Shown in pieces: positions 1-6,172 of a stretch of DNA of 6,172 bases. A model generated the notes under the pieces. That model was not told where the DNA came from, searched no databases, and saw nothing but the letters and a program-made list of their open reading frames with translations. Positions within the stretch are counted from its first letter, which is position 1. Every line of letters begins with the position of its first letter. The DNA comes from Verrucomicrobiota bacterium (GTDB taxonomy: Bacteria; Verrucomicrobiota; Lentisphaeria; Oligosphaerales; Oligosphaeraceae): positions 1 through 6,172 of the forward strand of contig JAKLHU010000143.1 in NCBI GenBank assembly GCA_022709995.1, written 5' to 3'. The position numbers and the translations under genes are program-made.

Positions 1-110
1 CGCGCCTTCTCCCGGGCCTTGCTCAACGCCGGCAGCAGCATCGCCGCCAGAATCGCGATAATCGCGATGACGACCAAAAGCTCAATCAACGTGAAATGCG
101 ACCGTTTCAT
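1..110 (-). CDS. Pseudopilin-like protein, prepilin-type N-terminal domain (partial, 3' end off window)
   Basis: Only the first 36 codons are present; the gene continues past the left edge. The visible product starts [14 protein letters not shown], continues through a hydrophobic helix rich in I, A and L, and ends in [13 protein letters not shown]. This is the prepilin-type cleavage/methylation N terminus: short basic leader (residues 1-5), Phe at mature position 1, Glu at mature position 5 (residue 10), then a membrane-spanning helix to about residue 27. Such proteins are inserted in the inner membrane and processed by a prepilin peptidase; members include type II secretion pseudopilins and, in PVC bacteria, large families with a DUF1559-like or similar globular domain that cannot be judged here. 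Oddly, the residue before Phe is His5, not the usual Gly. The ATG at 110-108 is fixed by a perfect AAGGAGG just upstream. The exact N-terminal sequence resembles many Lentisphaerota proteins. Its partner system and function are unknown; the position after two glycoside hydrolase genes suggests a link to the same glycan-use locus (inference). Confidence 0.9.
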   Translation of the reverse strand, partial: MKRSHFTLIELLVVIAIIAILAAMLLPALSKAREKA

Positions 111-114
111 GATG

Positions 115-121
115 CCTCCTT
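115..121 (-). promoter_or_regulatory. Shine-Dalgarno of the pseudopilin-like gene
   Basis: On the minus strand AAGGAGG is followed by four bases (CATC) and then the ATG at 110-108. The match to the anti-Shine-Dalgarno is perfect, though the spacing is slightly short. It decides the start of the pseudopilin-like gene and indicates strong independent translation initiation. Confidence 0.85.
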
Positions 122-133
122 GGGTTCCAACCC
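122..133 (-). repeat. Small inverted repeat abutting the pilin ribosome-binding site
   Basis: The minus strand reads GGGTTGGAACCC, an inverted repeat with 5-base arms (in RNA, realistically a 4-bp stem with a 4-base loop TGGA). It directly touches the AAGGAGG element. It could shape access to the ribosome-binding site or protect the 5' end, but a stem this short may be chance. Confidence 0.3.
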
Positions 134-154
134 TGCTCGTGACGATTGATTCAA

Positions 155-164
155 ACATGCATGT
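155..164. promoter_or_regulatory. Perfect 10-base palindrome, candidate operator
   Basis: ACATGCATGT is a perfect palindrome in the 116-base gap upstream of the pseudopilin-like gene. It lies about 10 bases downstream of the TATAAA candidate -10 box on the minus strand, so it would cover the expected transcription start region, a usual place for a repressor site. The bases outside it do not extend the symmetry. No regulator gene is visible in the window to pair it with. A 10-base palindrome can arise by chance, so this is a candidate only. Confidence 0.3.
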
Positions 165-174
165 AACACCTTTA

Positions 175-180
175 TTTATA
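175..180 (-). promoter_or_regulatory. Candidate -10 element for the pseudopilin-like gene
   Basis: The minus strand reads TATAAA within the AT-rich run TATAAATAAA (180-171), which stands out in this GC-rich window. It would place the transcription start near 168-166 and give a leader of about 57 bases. No convincing -35 hexamer exists 16-18 bases upstream (CGGGAA at the 17-base spacing), so it would be weak, activator-dependent, or not a promoter. Confidence 0.3.
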
Positions 181-226
181 AACACTTCCGGAATACCTTC
201 CCGCCGGCTGTCCGGTTTCGACCATT

Positions 227-3085
227 CTACTCCAGGCGATAGACCCGCGTGACGCCCAGGTCGAGAGTCTCCTTGAACTGCGTCGCCTTCTCGGTCACGA
301 CCTGACCGCTGATGACCTCCGTCACCCGACCCGAACGCGGCAGCGCAATCGTCTTCTCCCCGGCCGTCGACGTGTGCAGCATCAGGAAGTTCGCGTTGGC
401 GCTGAGCACGTCATCCGCGTCCGCGTAGACGTGGATGCCGAGCCGACGGCACAGCTCGCGCAGCTGGGCCGGCGTCAGCCCGCGCGGATGGTACATGGAC
501 TGGAAGCCGCGGTAGCTGACCGCCTCCAAGTTGCCGCCGTCCTGACGCGAGAGGACCGGCGCGGGCGCGCCGCCACCGGGATACTCGGCCTGGAACGCCA
601 TGCCGGTCAGCTCCCGCATCGAGTCCAGACTGAGGCCGGCGGATGTGACATAGCCCGGCGCATAGAGCCACACCGCCGTCGCCCCGTTGCGCCGCAACTT
701 GGCCTGGATCTTGGCCACGGTCGCCTCATCACTATAGCACTGATTGGTGAATATGTACAACTTGTAGTCCTTCATGCGCGGATGGTCGAGGTCGCTGCTC
801 AAGTACAGATCGAACAAGGCCCCGGAGCGATGCGCGTTCTTGTACGTCTCCCACATCAGGCCGCGGAAAAGCTCCGTCGTCGCCGGCGTCATCGACAGAT
901 ATTTGATCGTCGCCTCGTCCATCACCAGCGCGGCTTCCGCGATCTGCGTTTTCGGGACGGGCAGGAAGCGCCGGCCGAGTTCCATGTATTTGGCCACGTC
1001 GGCCATCATCCCCTCGCTGTGGAACGCGTGGTTGCCGGCCAGCGCGAACCACCACAAGGCATTGCCCTTGGTGAGCGTATAGCCGAACGAGCGGCGCATC
1101 GCGTTGAGCGTCTCGCCCTCGTCGGCCGTCGCCTCGCCGCCGCGATAGCGCAGCAGGGCATGGGTGCGGTAGTCGCATTCGTCCCAGAAGATCTTGTTAT
1201 GGATCATGTAGGTGCCGTTGAAGTTGCCAATATGCAGTCCTTCCCCGCCGCCCTTGCGCCGGCCGTAATCAAGCGGCGTGGCGAAAAAGTCGATGTTGGG
1301 GTCCTTGACGGCTTCCCCCAGGATGGTGTGGCCATTGCCCTGCAGCTGGAACGTGCCATGCAGACGCGCCAGCGGCAAATAGGTATAGAAATACCCGGCC
1401 AGGCAACGCCCGCCGGTGACCTCCTTGACGATCGCGGCCGCGTTCCGCATCGTTCTGATCGTCGTGTCGTTCAGATAGTCGACATAATCCGCGCAGGACC
1501 GCGCCTTGACCGGGTCGCGAAACACCCCGAACTCCGCCGCCAGGCGGAATTCCGGGTCCGGAGTCTTGATCTCGGCCCAGTCCGCCAACGCCGTGCCCCA
1601 GGCGGCATTGACCTTCGCCAGGCTGCCGTAGCGGCGCTGGCAGTAGGCGGCGAATTCGCGGTGCGCAATCGGCGAGTAATCGATCAGCCCTTTGTCCTGG
1701 CCGTGGTAATACCACTCGCTGGCGCTGCCGCCGCCGACCAGATAGCCGATGACGTGCCCGGCGTAGGGCTGCTTTTCGATGTAGCCAATCAAATCCCGGA
1801 GCATCCGTGAATACGCGGCTTCCCATTCCGGCGAACCCAACCCGCACCAGCCATCCCGCCGGCCATATTCGCCGCCGGCATAATAGACCGGCACGAAGTC
1901 CTGACGGTCCTTCAACCACCACCACGACGGCGGGTCGATCTTGATCCGAATCATGGTCCGCGCCTGCGGACAGGCCGCCAGAAACATGGCGAAACGGTCG
2001 TCAATGCGCTTCCAATTGTACTGGCCCTCGCCTTCCCACCACTGCCCAATCAGCTTCTCCGCTTGCATGTTGGTCGAGTAAAAGTCGTGCATCAAGGTGA
2101 CGCCGGCCGCGGTGAAGTCCTGGATGGACGGCTTGATGGCGTCGTCGCCGACCCAGCAGGTGGGCGCGTACATCATCGGATACTGGGGCTCGCCATTCAG
2201 GCAGAGCACCGAAACGCCATCGCGCATCTCCTGAGTGGCGACCGTGCCTTTCGGCATGTCGTCCGGCGGCGGATTGGCGAAATAGGCCGCGGTGCGCTTC
2301 AAGGGCACCTTGAAGTCGGGGTCGAAATCCGGCGGGGGCGGCAGCTGCACCGGCGTCGTGAACCGCTCGCGCTCGTGCTGGTACAACTCGCCGATTTCGG
2401 CGCCGGTCAAGGCCTGGCGGTACGCCGCCACCCGGCCCATCAAGCCCCAAAAACCATAGAGCATACTGCCGTCGCCATCCTCCCGAATGGCCAGGCGCCA
2501 GACGTCCTCAACGATGCTTAGCGGCTTGTCCATCACGGTTTTCGCGTTCAGCTCGCCATTGTGATAGATTTCCAAGTCAGTCCCGCGGCAGACGGCCGTC
2601 GCCATCTGCCAGACGCCGCGCTGGACCGGGCTCTGCTTGACGCACACCGAGGTCTTGTACTCCGGCAGCCGCGAGTCAATCCCCTCCCATTTCGACTTGG
2701 CCGTGATCCACCAGCGAAATTCCAGACGCAGGTTCGTATGCCCGAACCAGAACCCGACATTGCGCTCCGGATACGGGCTGCGCCGGCAGTGAATCAACGT
2801 GGTCTGCCCGCTCTCCGATTCCTGCTGCGGGATAAACCACATCGACACAGTGAAGTCCGTCGTCCCCCTCAATGCCTCGGGAACGGCAATGCGATAGCCC
2901 GACGAATTGTCGCAGGCGAGCGCCCCCAGAGCGAGGTCGGTCTTCGCAATGCCGGTCGTGCCGGCCGGGACCTCGCCGCCCTGGAAGTCAAGCTCCAGCA
3001 CGGGCGGCAAGACCGCCGCCGGCAACGACAGGGCCAGCAAAGAAGTCAACATCACGCATGGCAGCATACGGTTAGCGCATTTCAT
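227..3085 (-). CDS. Secreted LamG-like + GH42-like (clan GH-A) glycoside hydrolase, 952 aa
   Basis: Likely an exported enzyme that hydrolyses a beta-galactoside or related glycoside. Residues 1-24 look like a signal peptide (MKCANRM, a hydrophobic core, then LPAA). Residues about 28-240 form a LamG/concanavalin A-like jelly roll ending in the typical [21 protein letters not shown] proline-rich linker ([10 protein letters not shown], 249-258) follows. Residues about 280-690 are a GH42-like TIM barrel: [16 protein letters not shown] near its start, the WWW cluster 388-390, and [16 protein letters not shown] (491-506), typical of these enzymes. Candidate acid/base is Glu457 (SASEWYY) and candidate nucleophile Glu636 ([10 protein letters not shown]). 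Residues about 710-870 ([23 protein letters not shown]) resemble the GH42 Rossmann-like trimerisation domain, followed by a small beta domain. The start at 3085 is chosen for its AGGGAGG site and the signal peptide; a longer reading frame exists but would overlap the upstream gene. The gap to that gene is 103 bases, allowing co-transcription. Substrate is not readable; another GH-A family close to GH42 is possible. Confidence 0.8.
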   Translation of the reverse strand: MKCANRMLPCVMLTSLLALSLPAAVLPPVLELDFQGGEVPAGTTGIAKTDLALGALACDNSSGYRIAVPEALRGTTDFTVSMWFIPQQESESGQTTLIHCRRSPYPERNVGFWFGHTNLRLEFRWWITAKSKWEGIDSRLPEYKTSVCVKQSPVQRGVWQMATAVCRGTDLEIYHNGELNAKTVMDKPLSIVEDVWRLAIREDGDGSMLYGFWGLMGRVAAYRQALTGAEIGELYQHERERFTTPVQLPPPPDFDPDFKVPLKRTAAYFANPPPDDMPKGTVATQEMRDGVSVLCLNGEPQYPMMYAPTCWVGDDAIKPSIQDFTAAGVTLMHDFYSTNMQAEKLIGQWWEGEGQYNWKRIDDRFAMFLAACPQARTMIRIKIDPPSWWWLKDRQDFVPVYYAGGEYGRRDGWCGLGSPEWEAAYSRMLRDLIGYIEKQPYAGHVIGYLVGGGSASEWYYHGQDKGLIDYSPIAHREFAAYCQRRYGSLAKVNAAWGTALADWAEIKTPDPEFRLAAEFGVFRDPVKARSCADYVDYLNDTTIRTMRNAAAIVKEVTGGRCLAGYFYTYLPLARLHGTFQLQGNGHTILGEAVKDPNIDFFATPLDYGRRKGGGEGLHIGNFNGTYMIHNKIFWDECDYRTHALLRYRGGEATADEGETLNAMRRSFGYTLTKGNALWWFALAGNHAFHSEGMMADVAKYMELGRRFLPVPKTQIAEAALVMDEATIKYLSMTPATTELFRGLMWETYKNAHRSGALFDLYLSSDLDHPRMKDYKLYIFTNQCYSDEATVAKIQAKLRRNGATAVWLYAPGYVTSAGLSLDSMRELTGMAFQAEYPGGGAPAPVLSRQDGGNLEAVSYRGFQSMYHPRGLTPAQLRELCRRLGIHVYADADDVLSANANFLMLHTSTAGEKTIALPRSGRVTEVISGQVVTEKATQFKETLDLGVTRVYRLE

Positions 3086-3093
3086 GTCAACAT

Positions 3094-3100
3094 CCTCCCT
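3094..3100 (-). promoter_or_regulatory. Shine-Dalgarno of the GH42-like gene
   Basis: The minus strand reads AGGGAGG, eight bases before the ATG at 3085-3083. It settles the start against two rivals. The in-frame ATG at 3214 adds 43 residues without signal-peptide character and overlaps the preceding gene. The out-of-frame ATG at 3093-3091 meets TGA after three codons. Confidence 0.85.
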
Positions 3101-3109
3101 TAGTGTTCC

Positions 3110-3126
3110 GCCGGCGCCGCGCCGGC
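3110..3126 (-). repeat. Perfect GC-rich inverted repeat before the GH42-like gene
   Basis: The minus strand reads GCCGGCGCGGCGCCGGC: 8-base arms around one central base, all G and C. In RNA it could form a 6-bp stem with a 5-base loop, ending nine bases before the AGGGAGG site. There is no T-run after it, so it is not a standard intrinsic terminator. It could be an intercistronic processing or stabilising hairpin, or an operator. GC-rich composition raises the odds of chance occurrence. Confidence 0.4.
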
Positions 3127-3152
3127 CATTTCTCCAGGGCGACTGGTCAAAC

Positions 3153-3179
3153 GCCCCCGGACGGCGGTGCGCCCGGAGC
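3153..3179 (-). other. Possible imperfect hairpin after the GH123-like gene
   Basis: About ten bases past the TGA of the GH123-like gene the minus strand can fold GCTCC against GGGGC (one G-T pair), enclosing a smaller stem GGCG-CAC-CGCC. The position suits a terminator, but the bases that follow (GTTTGACC) are not a proper U-tract. At best it is a weak or Rho-assisted attenuator between the two hydrolase genes. Confidence 0.25.
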
Positions 3180-3188
3180 CTGCCACGG

Positions 3189-6172
3189 TCAACGGGTGCG
3201 AAGCACCAGATCAATGATTTTATCCCGGAACGCCAGCAGCTCGGCCGGGTCCTTGGTGAAGCTGTTGGCGCCGCCGACTACCTTGTCGTCAATCGCCAGA
3301 GCGGCTTCCGCTTCGCGCACCAAAGCGTCCTGGCCGCCGCGCTTCTTCAAAGCCTCGACCTGCTTCCGCAGCATGACGAAATACTCGTAATCCTGCATGC
3401 CGTCCCGCAAATTCTTCAGGCGGATGCTCGGCAGCGGCAGGAAGTCCGCGCCGGGATACAGCAAGTTGCCCCCGCCGTTGGTGCGGCTGACCGACCGGAC
3501 GTCGTTGACGCTGCGGAAATAGGGCAGCCAGGGAACCTCCGGCCAGCGCACGTCGCCGGCCCGCATCTTGTCGAGAACCTCCGGCGTCGCCCAGTCCAGC
3601 CCGCGCAACACGCAGAATTCCGGGGTGAGCTGCTTCGCCTCGAACACGCCGTTCGAACGCCACTCGCGGTTCAGGCCCCAGTACAGCAACCCGCTCAAAT
3701 TCAGTTTCCAATTCATCCAGGGAATGACCCGCGGGTCAATCCCGGGCGAATCCAAATTGAAGTTCGCATAGGGGGCCAGCGGATAGTCGGTCGGATACCA
3801 CCAGACCTTCTCTCCCAGCGCCAGACGCTGGGCCGTGGCCTCCGCCTCGAAATGCCCGAACAACGGACACCAGACATTGACATAGCCGAACAGCCGCTCG
3901 TCAATCTGGGCGGTGTTGAGCCGCGGCACTTCGGGGAACAGCTCCTTGGCGTCGGCATAGTCCTGCTTCATCCGGTCGAGGGCGCCGGGCTTGCTGGAAC
4001 TGAGGACTTCATCGTGCCCGAAGAAAATCGGCCGCAGACGGCCATGGTAGCGGTTAATCAGCTCTCGGGCCCGCTCCTGCTTCTCTCGGATGTTGCTGAT
4101 GGACAGGAACAGCATGGTCTTGCCGTTTTCAGCGCAATAATCAAGATACTCCTCGCCAATGTCGGTGTCGCGGCTCCAGAGGTTCATCGGCTCCAAGCGA
4201 TGATCCAGCAGGAACTGGCAATAAGCCAGCATCTGGTCGCGGTTGGCGTCTTGGCCGTAGAAATCCTTGACCCAGCTGGGCGAGAAGCAGAACGCGGTGT
4301 CGAGCGACGCCGATTTCGGCAGGGCCAGACCCGTGGCCGAAACCGTCACCGGCACCGCCACCGGCGGCAATCCGGCCGGCGTCACCGTGACCGTGGCGGC
4401 GTAGTCGCCGGCCGCCGCGCCGGCAGGCAGATACACATCGACCCACAGCACGACCATCCCGGTCGGCGCAAACGCAAACTCGACGCCCGGCCGCAGCACA
4501 TCGGCGTAACTGACCTGCGACTGGCCCTGGTCCAGCTGCTTCGCCGTGCGAACCATCTCCTCTAAATATACCTGCGCCTTCGCGCCGGCCACCGGCCGGT
4601 TGTCGGCGCCGGCCAACGGCGTCACCGACGCCTTCACCGAACCGATCGTCTGCCCGGGAAGCGCCAGCAGCATGATCTGAAAACTGCCGTATTCATTGCC
4701 AGACAACCGCAGCCGCGCGGCGTCAACCAGCGGAAACGCGTTGCTCTGGTTGTCGGCGACCTTCTCCATCGACGACACGACCAGGCTGGCGTAGCCGCGC
4801 CGGCGGCCCACCGAGCCTTCGGCAAAATACGCCTGCGAACGCTTGACCGCCTGGGCCAGCTGCTCCGCCTGCATGGACAGCTTCTGGGCATCCTCCAGCA
4901 AAAGCCGGAAAGCGGCAAAGGTCTTCGCCCCAGCCAACGCCTCCCGCCGCACCGCCAGCTCCGCCCGCAGGTGCTCCCGCGCCGACGCCAGGTTCGGGCT
5001 CACGTCCTGACCCAAGGCGAGCTTCTGCTCAATCGCCGCCAGCCGCGCCGGCAAATCATACAGACGATTCATCAAATCAGCCGTGCGCACTTCCGGCGAC
5101 CGCTCGTCCGCCGACGCCTGGAACAAAAGCTTGCCAAAATTCTCCGGCGTATGGAAATTGGTCAGACGCGTCCAGGACAGCACGTCCTGGACATGCGGAT
5201 TCTCGCGGCCCAGATTGAACCCCCAGATGGCGTCCGGAGCCGGCACGCCGCCGACGCCGGCAAACGGAATCGTCACCAGCGCCGTCCAGGCCGATGCCTG
5301 GCGGTCAATCACGGCCTTCCAATCGCAGTCCCAGCTGTTGTCACGGCGGCCATGACTGTGCCGCGAGTCATATATGCCGCCAGAAGAATTGCCGACCAGA
5401 TGAAAATACGTGGGCGCCGAAATGTCCGGCTGCAGGAAAATCTCAAAACAGTCGTTGGTCCAAGGCCGGCCGTCGCGCGCGGTGACTTCATCCACGCGCT
5501 TGGCCATGTCCTTGGCCTGCAACGTGAAGAAAAGGTACAGATGATCCGCGTCGCGCAGCACCTGGGCGCGGGCCGGCTCAAGGGCGGCGCCGATGCCGGT
5601 CGTAAGCTCAATCGGCGCGACGCCGGCGAAGTCGCGGGCCGAGGCCGGCGGTTGCGCCGCCCAGGCGACGCCGCGCACGTAGTAGGGCCATTCGCCCAAA
5701 GCCAGGGGCGGAAACTCCGTCGCCGGCTTGGTGGTGACCTGGATATTGCCCAGATAGGTCGTGGACTCGGCGCTTTCGCTGCCCAGAATCCACAACCGCG
5801 TCAACGAAACGGTGCGGGTGTCGCGAAATAAAATCCCGTCGACCCGGGGCGTCGCCATGTCGTCGACATAGACCGCAAAGTCGCCGCGCACGAAGTTGAT
5901 CACATACCGGAAGTGATGCCACTGGCCAATGGCAACTTGGCCGGCCGGCTGCCAGTCCCGGTTCATGCTCTTGGCGACCTGCAGTTTGCCACCGTCTTGA
6001 ATCACCGTGATCGCCTTGATCGCGTCGTCATTGGCCAGCATCCGTTCCCAAGGTGTTTTGGCCAGGCTCTCCTCCAGCAGCCATACGTCGAGCCCGTCGT
6101 CCAGGCTGATGCGATCAGCCGGCGCCGCCGGAGGATTCTCCGGGGCCTCCGCCTTGCGCTCACTCGGGCTGG
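3189..6172 (-). CDS. LamG-like + CBM9/DOMON + GH123-like (DUF4091) glycoside hydrolase (partial, 5' end off window)
   Basis: The frame is open to the right edge, so the start and any signal peptide lie outside; 993 residues are visible (numbered from the first whole codon, 6170-6168). Residues 1-19 are a Pro/Ala-rich linker-like stretch. Residues about 20-148 resemble a LamG-like sandwich (GQWHHFRYVINF; FAVYVDD). Residues about 150-353 match CBM9/DOMON carbohydrate-binding domains: NDCFEIFLQPD (239-249), then the WGFNLGREN, LSWTRLTNFHTPENFGKLLF pattern. Residues about 361-450 are a helical, coiled-coil-like linker. Residues about 455-615 fit the GH123 N-terminal sandwich (AGDYAATVTV; VSATGLALP). 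Residues about 620-993 are the GH123 catalytic/DUF4091 domain with PRVIPWMNWKLNLSGLLYW and RLKNLRDGMQDYEYFVML. The pair Asp720-Glu721 (FFGHDE) aligns by context with the Asp-Glu pair used by GH123 beta-N-acetylgalactosaminidases in substrate-assisted hydrolysis. An ATG at 6041 lacks a ribosome-binding site and cuts into the LamG-like domain. Exact substrate is uncertain, since many DUF4091 proteins are uncharacterised. Confidence 0.82.
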   Translation of the reverse strand, partial: SPSERKAEAPENPPAAPADRISLDDGLDVWLLEESLAKTPWERMLANDDAIKAITVIQDGGKLQVAKSMNRDWQPAGQVAIGQWHHFRYVINFVRGDFAVYVDDMATPRVDGILFRDTRTVSLTRLWILGSESAESTTYLGNIQVTTKPATEFPPLALGEWPYYVRGVAWAAQPPASARDFAGVAPIELTTGIGAALEPARAQVLRDADHLYLFFTLQAKDMAKRVDEVTARDGRPWTNDCFEIFLQPDISAPTYFHLVGNSSGGIYDSRHSHGRRDNSWDCDWKAVIDRQASAWTALVTIPFAGVGGVPAPDAIWGFNLGRENPHVQDVLSWTRLTNFHTPENFGKLLFQASADERSPEVRTADLMNRLYDLPARLAAIEQKLALGQDVSPNLASAREHLRAELAVRREALAGAKTFAAFRLLLEDAQKLSMQAEQLAQAVKRSQAYFAEGSVGRRRGYASLVVSSMEKVADNQSNAFPLVDAARLRLSGNEYGSFQIMLLALPGQTIGSVKASVTPLAGADNRPVAGAKAQVYLEEMVRTAKQLDQGQSQVSYADVLRPGVEFAFAPTGMVVLWVDVYLPAGAAAGDYAATVTVTPAGLPPVAVPVTVSATGLALPKSASLDTAFCFSPSWVKDFYGQDANRDQMLAYCQFLLDHRLEPMNLWSRDTDIGEEYLDYCAENGKTMLFLSISNIREKQERARELINRYHGRLRPIFFGHDEVLSSSKPGALDRMKQDYADAKELFPEVPRLNTAQIDERLFGYVNVWCPLFGHFEAEATAQRLALGEKVWWYPTDYPLAPYANFNLDSPGIDPRVIPWMNWKLNLSGLLYWGLNREWRSNGVFEAKQLTPEFCVLRGLDWATPEVLDKMRAGDVRWPEVPWLPYFRSVNDVRSVSRTNGGGNLLYPGADFLPLPSIRLKNLRDGMQDYEYFVMLRKQVEALKKRGGQDALVREAEAALAIDDKVVGGANSFTKDPAELLAFRDKIIDLVLRTR

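Noticed and set aside
19..252. Plus-strand frame of 77 codons over the pilin start and gap
   Set aside because: It is antisense to the pilin N terminus and its AAGGAGG site, with no recognisable protein features.
374..1810. Plus-strand open frame of 478 codons opposite the GH42-like gene
   Set aside because: It is Arg/Ala/Val-rich with no recognisable domain, and lies opposite a frame with clear family motifs. Long antisense frames are expected in GC-rich genes.
3144..3149. TTGACC on the minus strand as a -35 box for the GH42-like gene
   Set aside because: No -10-like hexamer lies 16-18 bases downstream; the sequence there is GGCCGG.
3086..3214. Longer N terminus for the GH42-like protein, starting at 3214
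   Set aside because: It would overlap the upstream gene by 26 bases, lacks signal-peptide character and is GC-rich intergenic sequence. The 3085 start has a Shine-Dalgarno and a signal peptide.
2907..4565. Plus-strand open frame of 552 codons spanning the gap between the two hydrolase genes
   Set aside because: It runs antisense through both real genes and the gap, with no ribosome-binding site seen and low-complexity RRHRHR-type composition. It is a compositional shadow.
4581..4620. GCGCCGGCC repeats and ACCGGCCGGT palindrome
   Set aside because: They lie inside the GH123-like coding sequence and are explained by GC-rich Ala, Gly and Pro codons.
4971..5831. Plus-strand open frame of 286 codons opposite the GH123-like gene
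   Set aside because: Arg-rich, no domain recognised, fully antisense to the CBM9-like region.
6039..6041. ATG at 6041 as the true start of the GH123-like gene
   Set aside because: The frame stays open and protein-like to the window edge, no Shine-Dalgarno precedes this ATG, and the start would fall inside the LamG-like domain without a signal peptide.
1..6172. tRNA, rRNA, CRISPR array, insertion sequence or integrase signals
   Set aside because: Nearly the whole window is coding for three proteins and neither gap (103 and 116 bases) shows tRNA folds, spaced direct repeats or terminal inverted repeats.

Overview
The window is a GC-rich stretch of bacterial chromosome in which all three genes lie on the minus strand, so the reading order is from high to low coordinates. 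The best clue to the organism is the last gene. It begins with a pseudopilin-type N terminus ([13 protein letters not shown] followed by a [10 protein letters not shown] stretch) of the kind found in great numbers in Lentisphaerota (Victivallis-like) and related Planctomycetota-Verrucomicrobiota-Chlamydiota (PVC) bacteria. The two large exported, multidomain glycoside-hydrolase-like proteins beside it fit the same group. The assignment is by sequence recognition only. Lentisphaerota is favoured, with Verrucomicrobiota or Kiritimatiellota as alternatives.

Layout in transcription order: (1) 6172-3189 is a 5'-truncated gene for a protein of at least 993 residues with a LamG-like sandwich, a CBM9/DOMON-type carbohydrate-binding domain, a helical linker and a GH123-like (DUF4091) N-terminal sandwich and catalytic domain. 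(2) 3188-3086 is a 103-base gap with two GC-rich inverted repeats and a strong Shine-Dalgarno. (3) 3085-227 is a complete gene for a 952-residue secreted protein with an N-terminal LamG-like jelly roll and a GH42-like (clan GH-A) catalytic region. (4) 226-111 is a 116-base gap with a candidate -10 box, a perfect 10-base palindrome, a small hairpin and a perfect Shine-Dalgarno. (5) 110-1 is the first 36 codons of a pseudopilin-like gene that runs off the left edge.

The two hydrolase-like genes look like part of a carbohydrate-utilisation cluster. GH123 is known for exo-beta-N-acetylgalactosaminidases and GH42 for beta-galactosidases, so a galactose/galactosamine-containing glycan is a reasonable but unproven target. 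Both proteins carry lectin-like N-terminal modules that could hold them on an insoluble or surface-bound substrate. The pseudopilin-like gene has its own ribosome-binding site and possibly its own promoter, and such genes often accompany hydrolase genes in these bacteria.

No tRNA, rRNA, CRISPR array, insertion sequence or phage gene was seen. The most interesting points are the domain architectures, the apparently retained catalytic pairs, the pilin processing site that lacks the usual glycine, and the palindrome placed like an operator upstream of the pilin gene.
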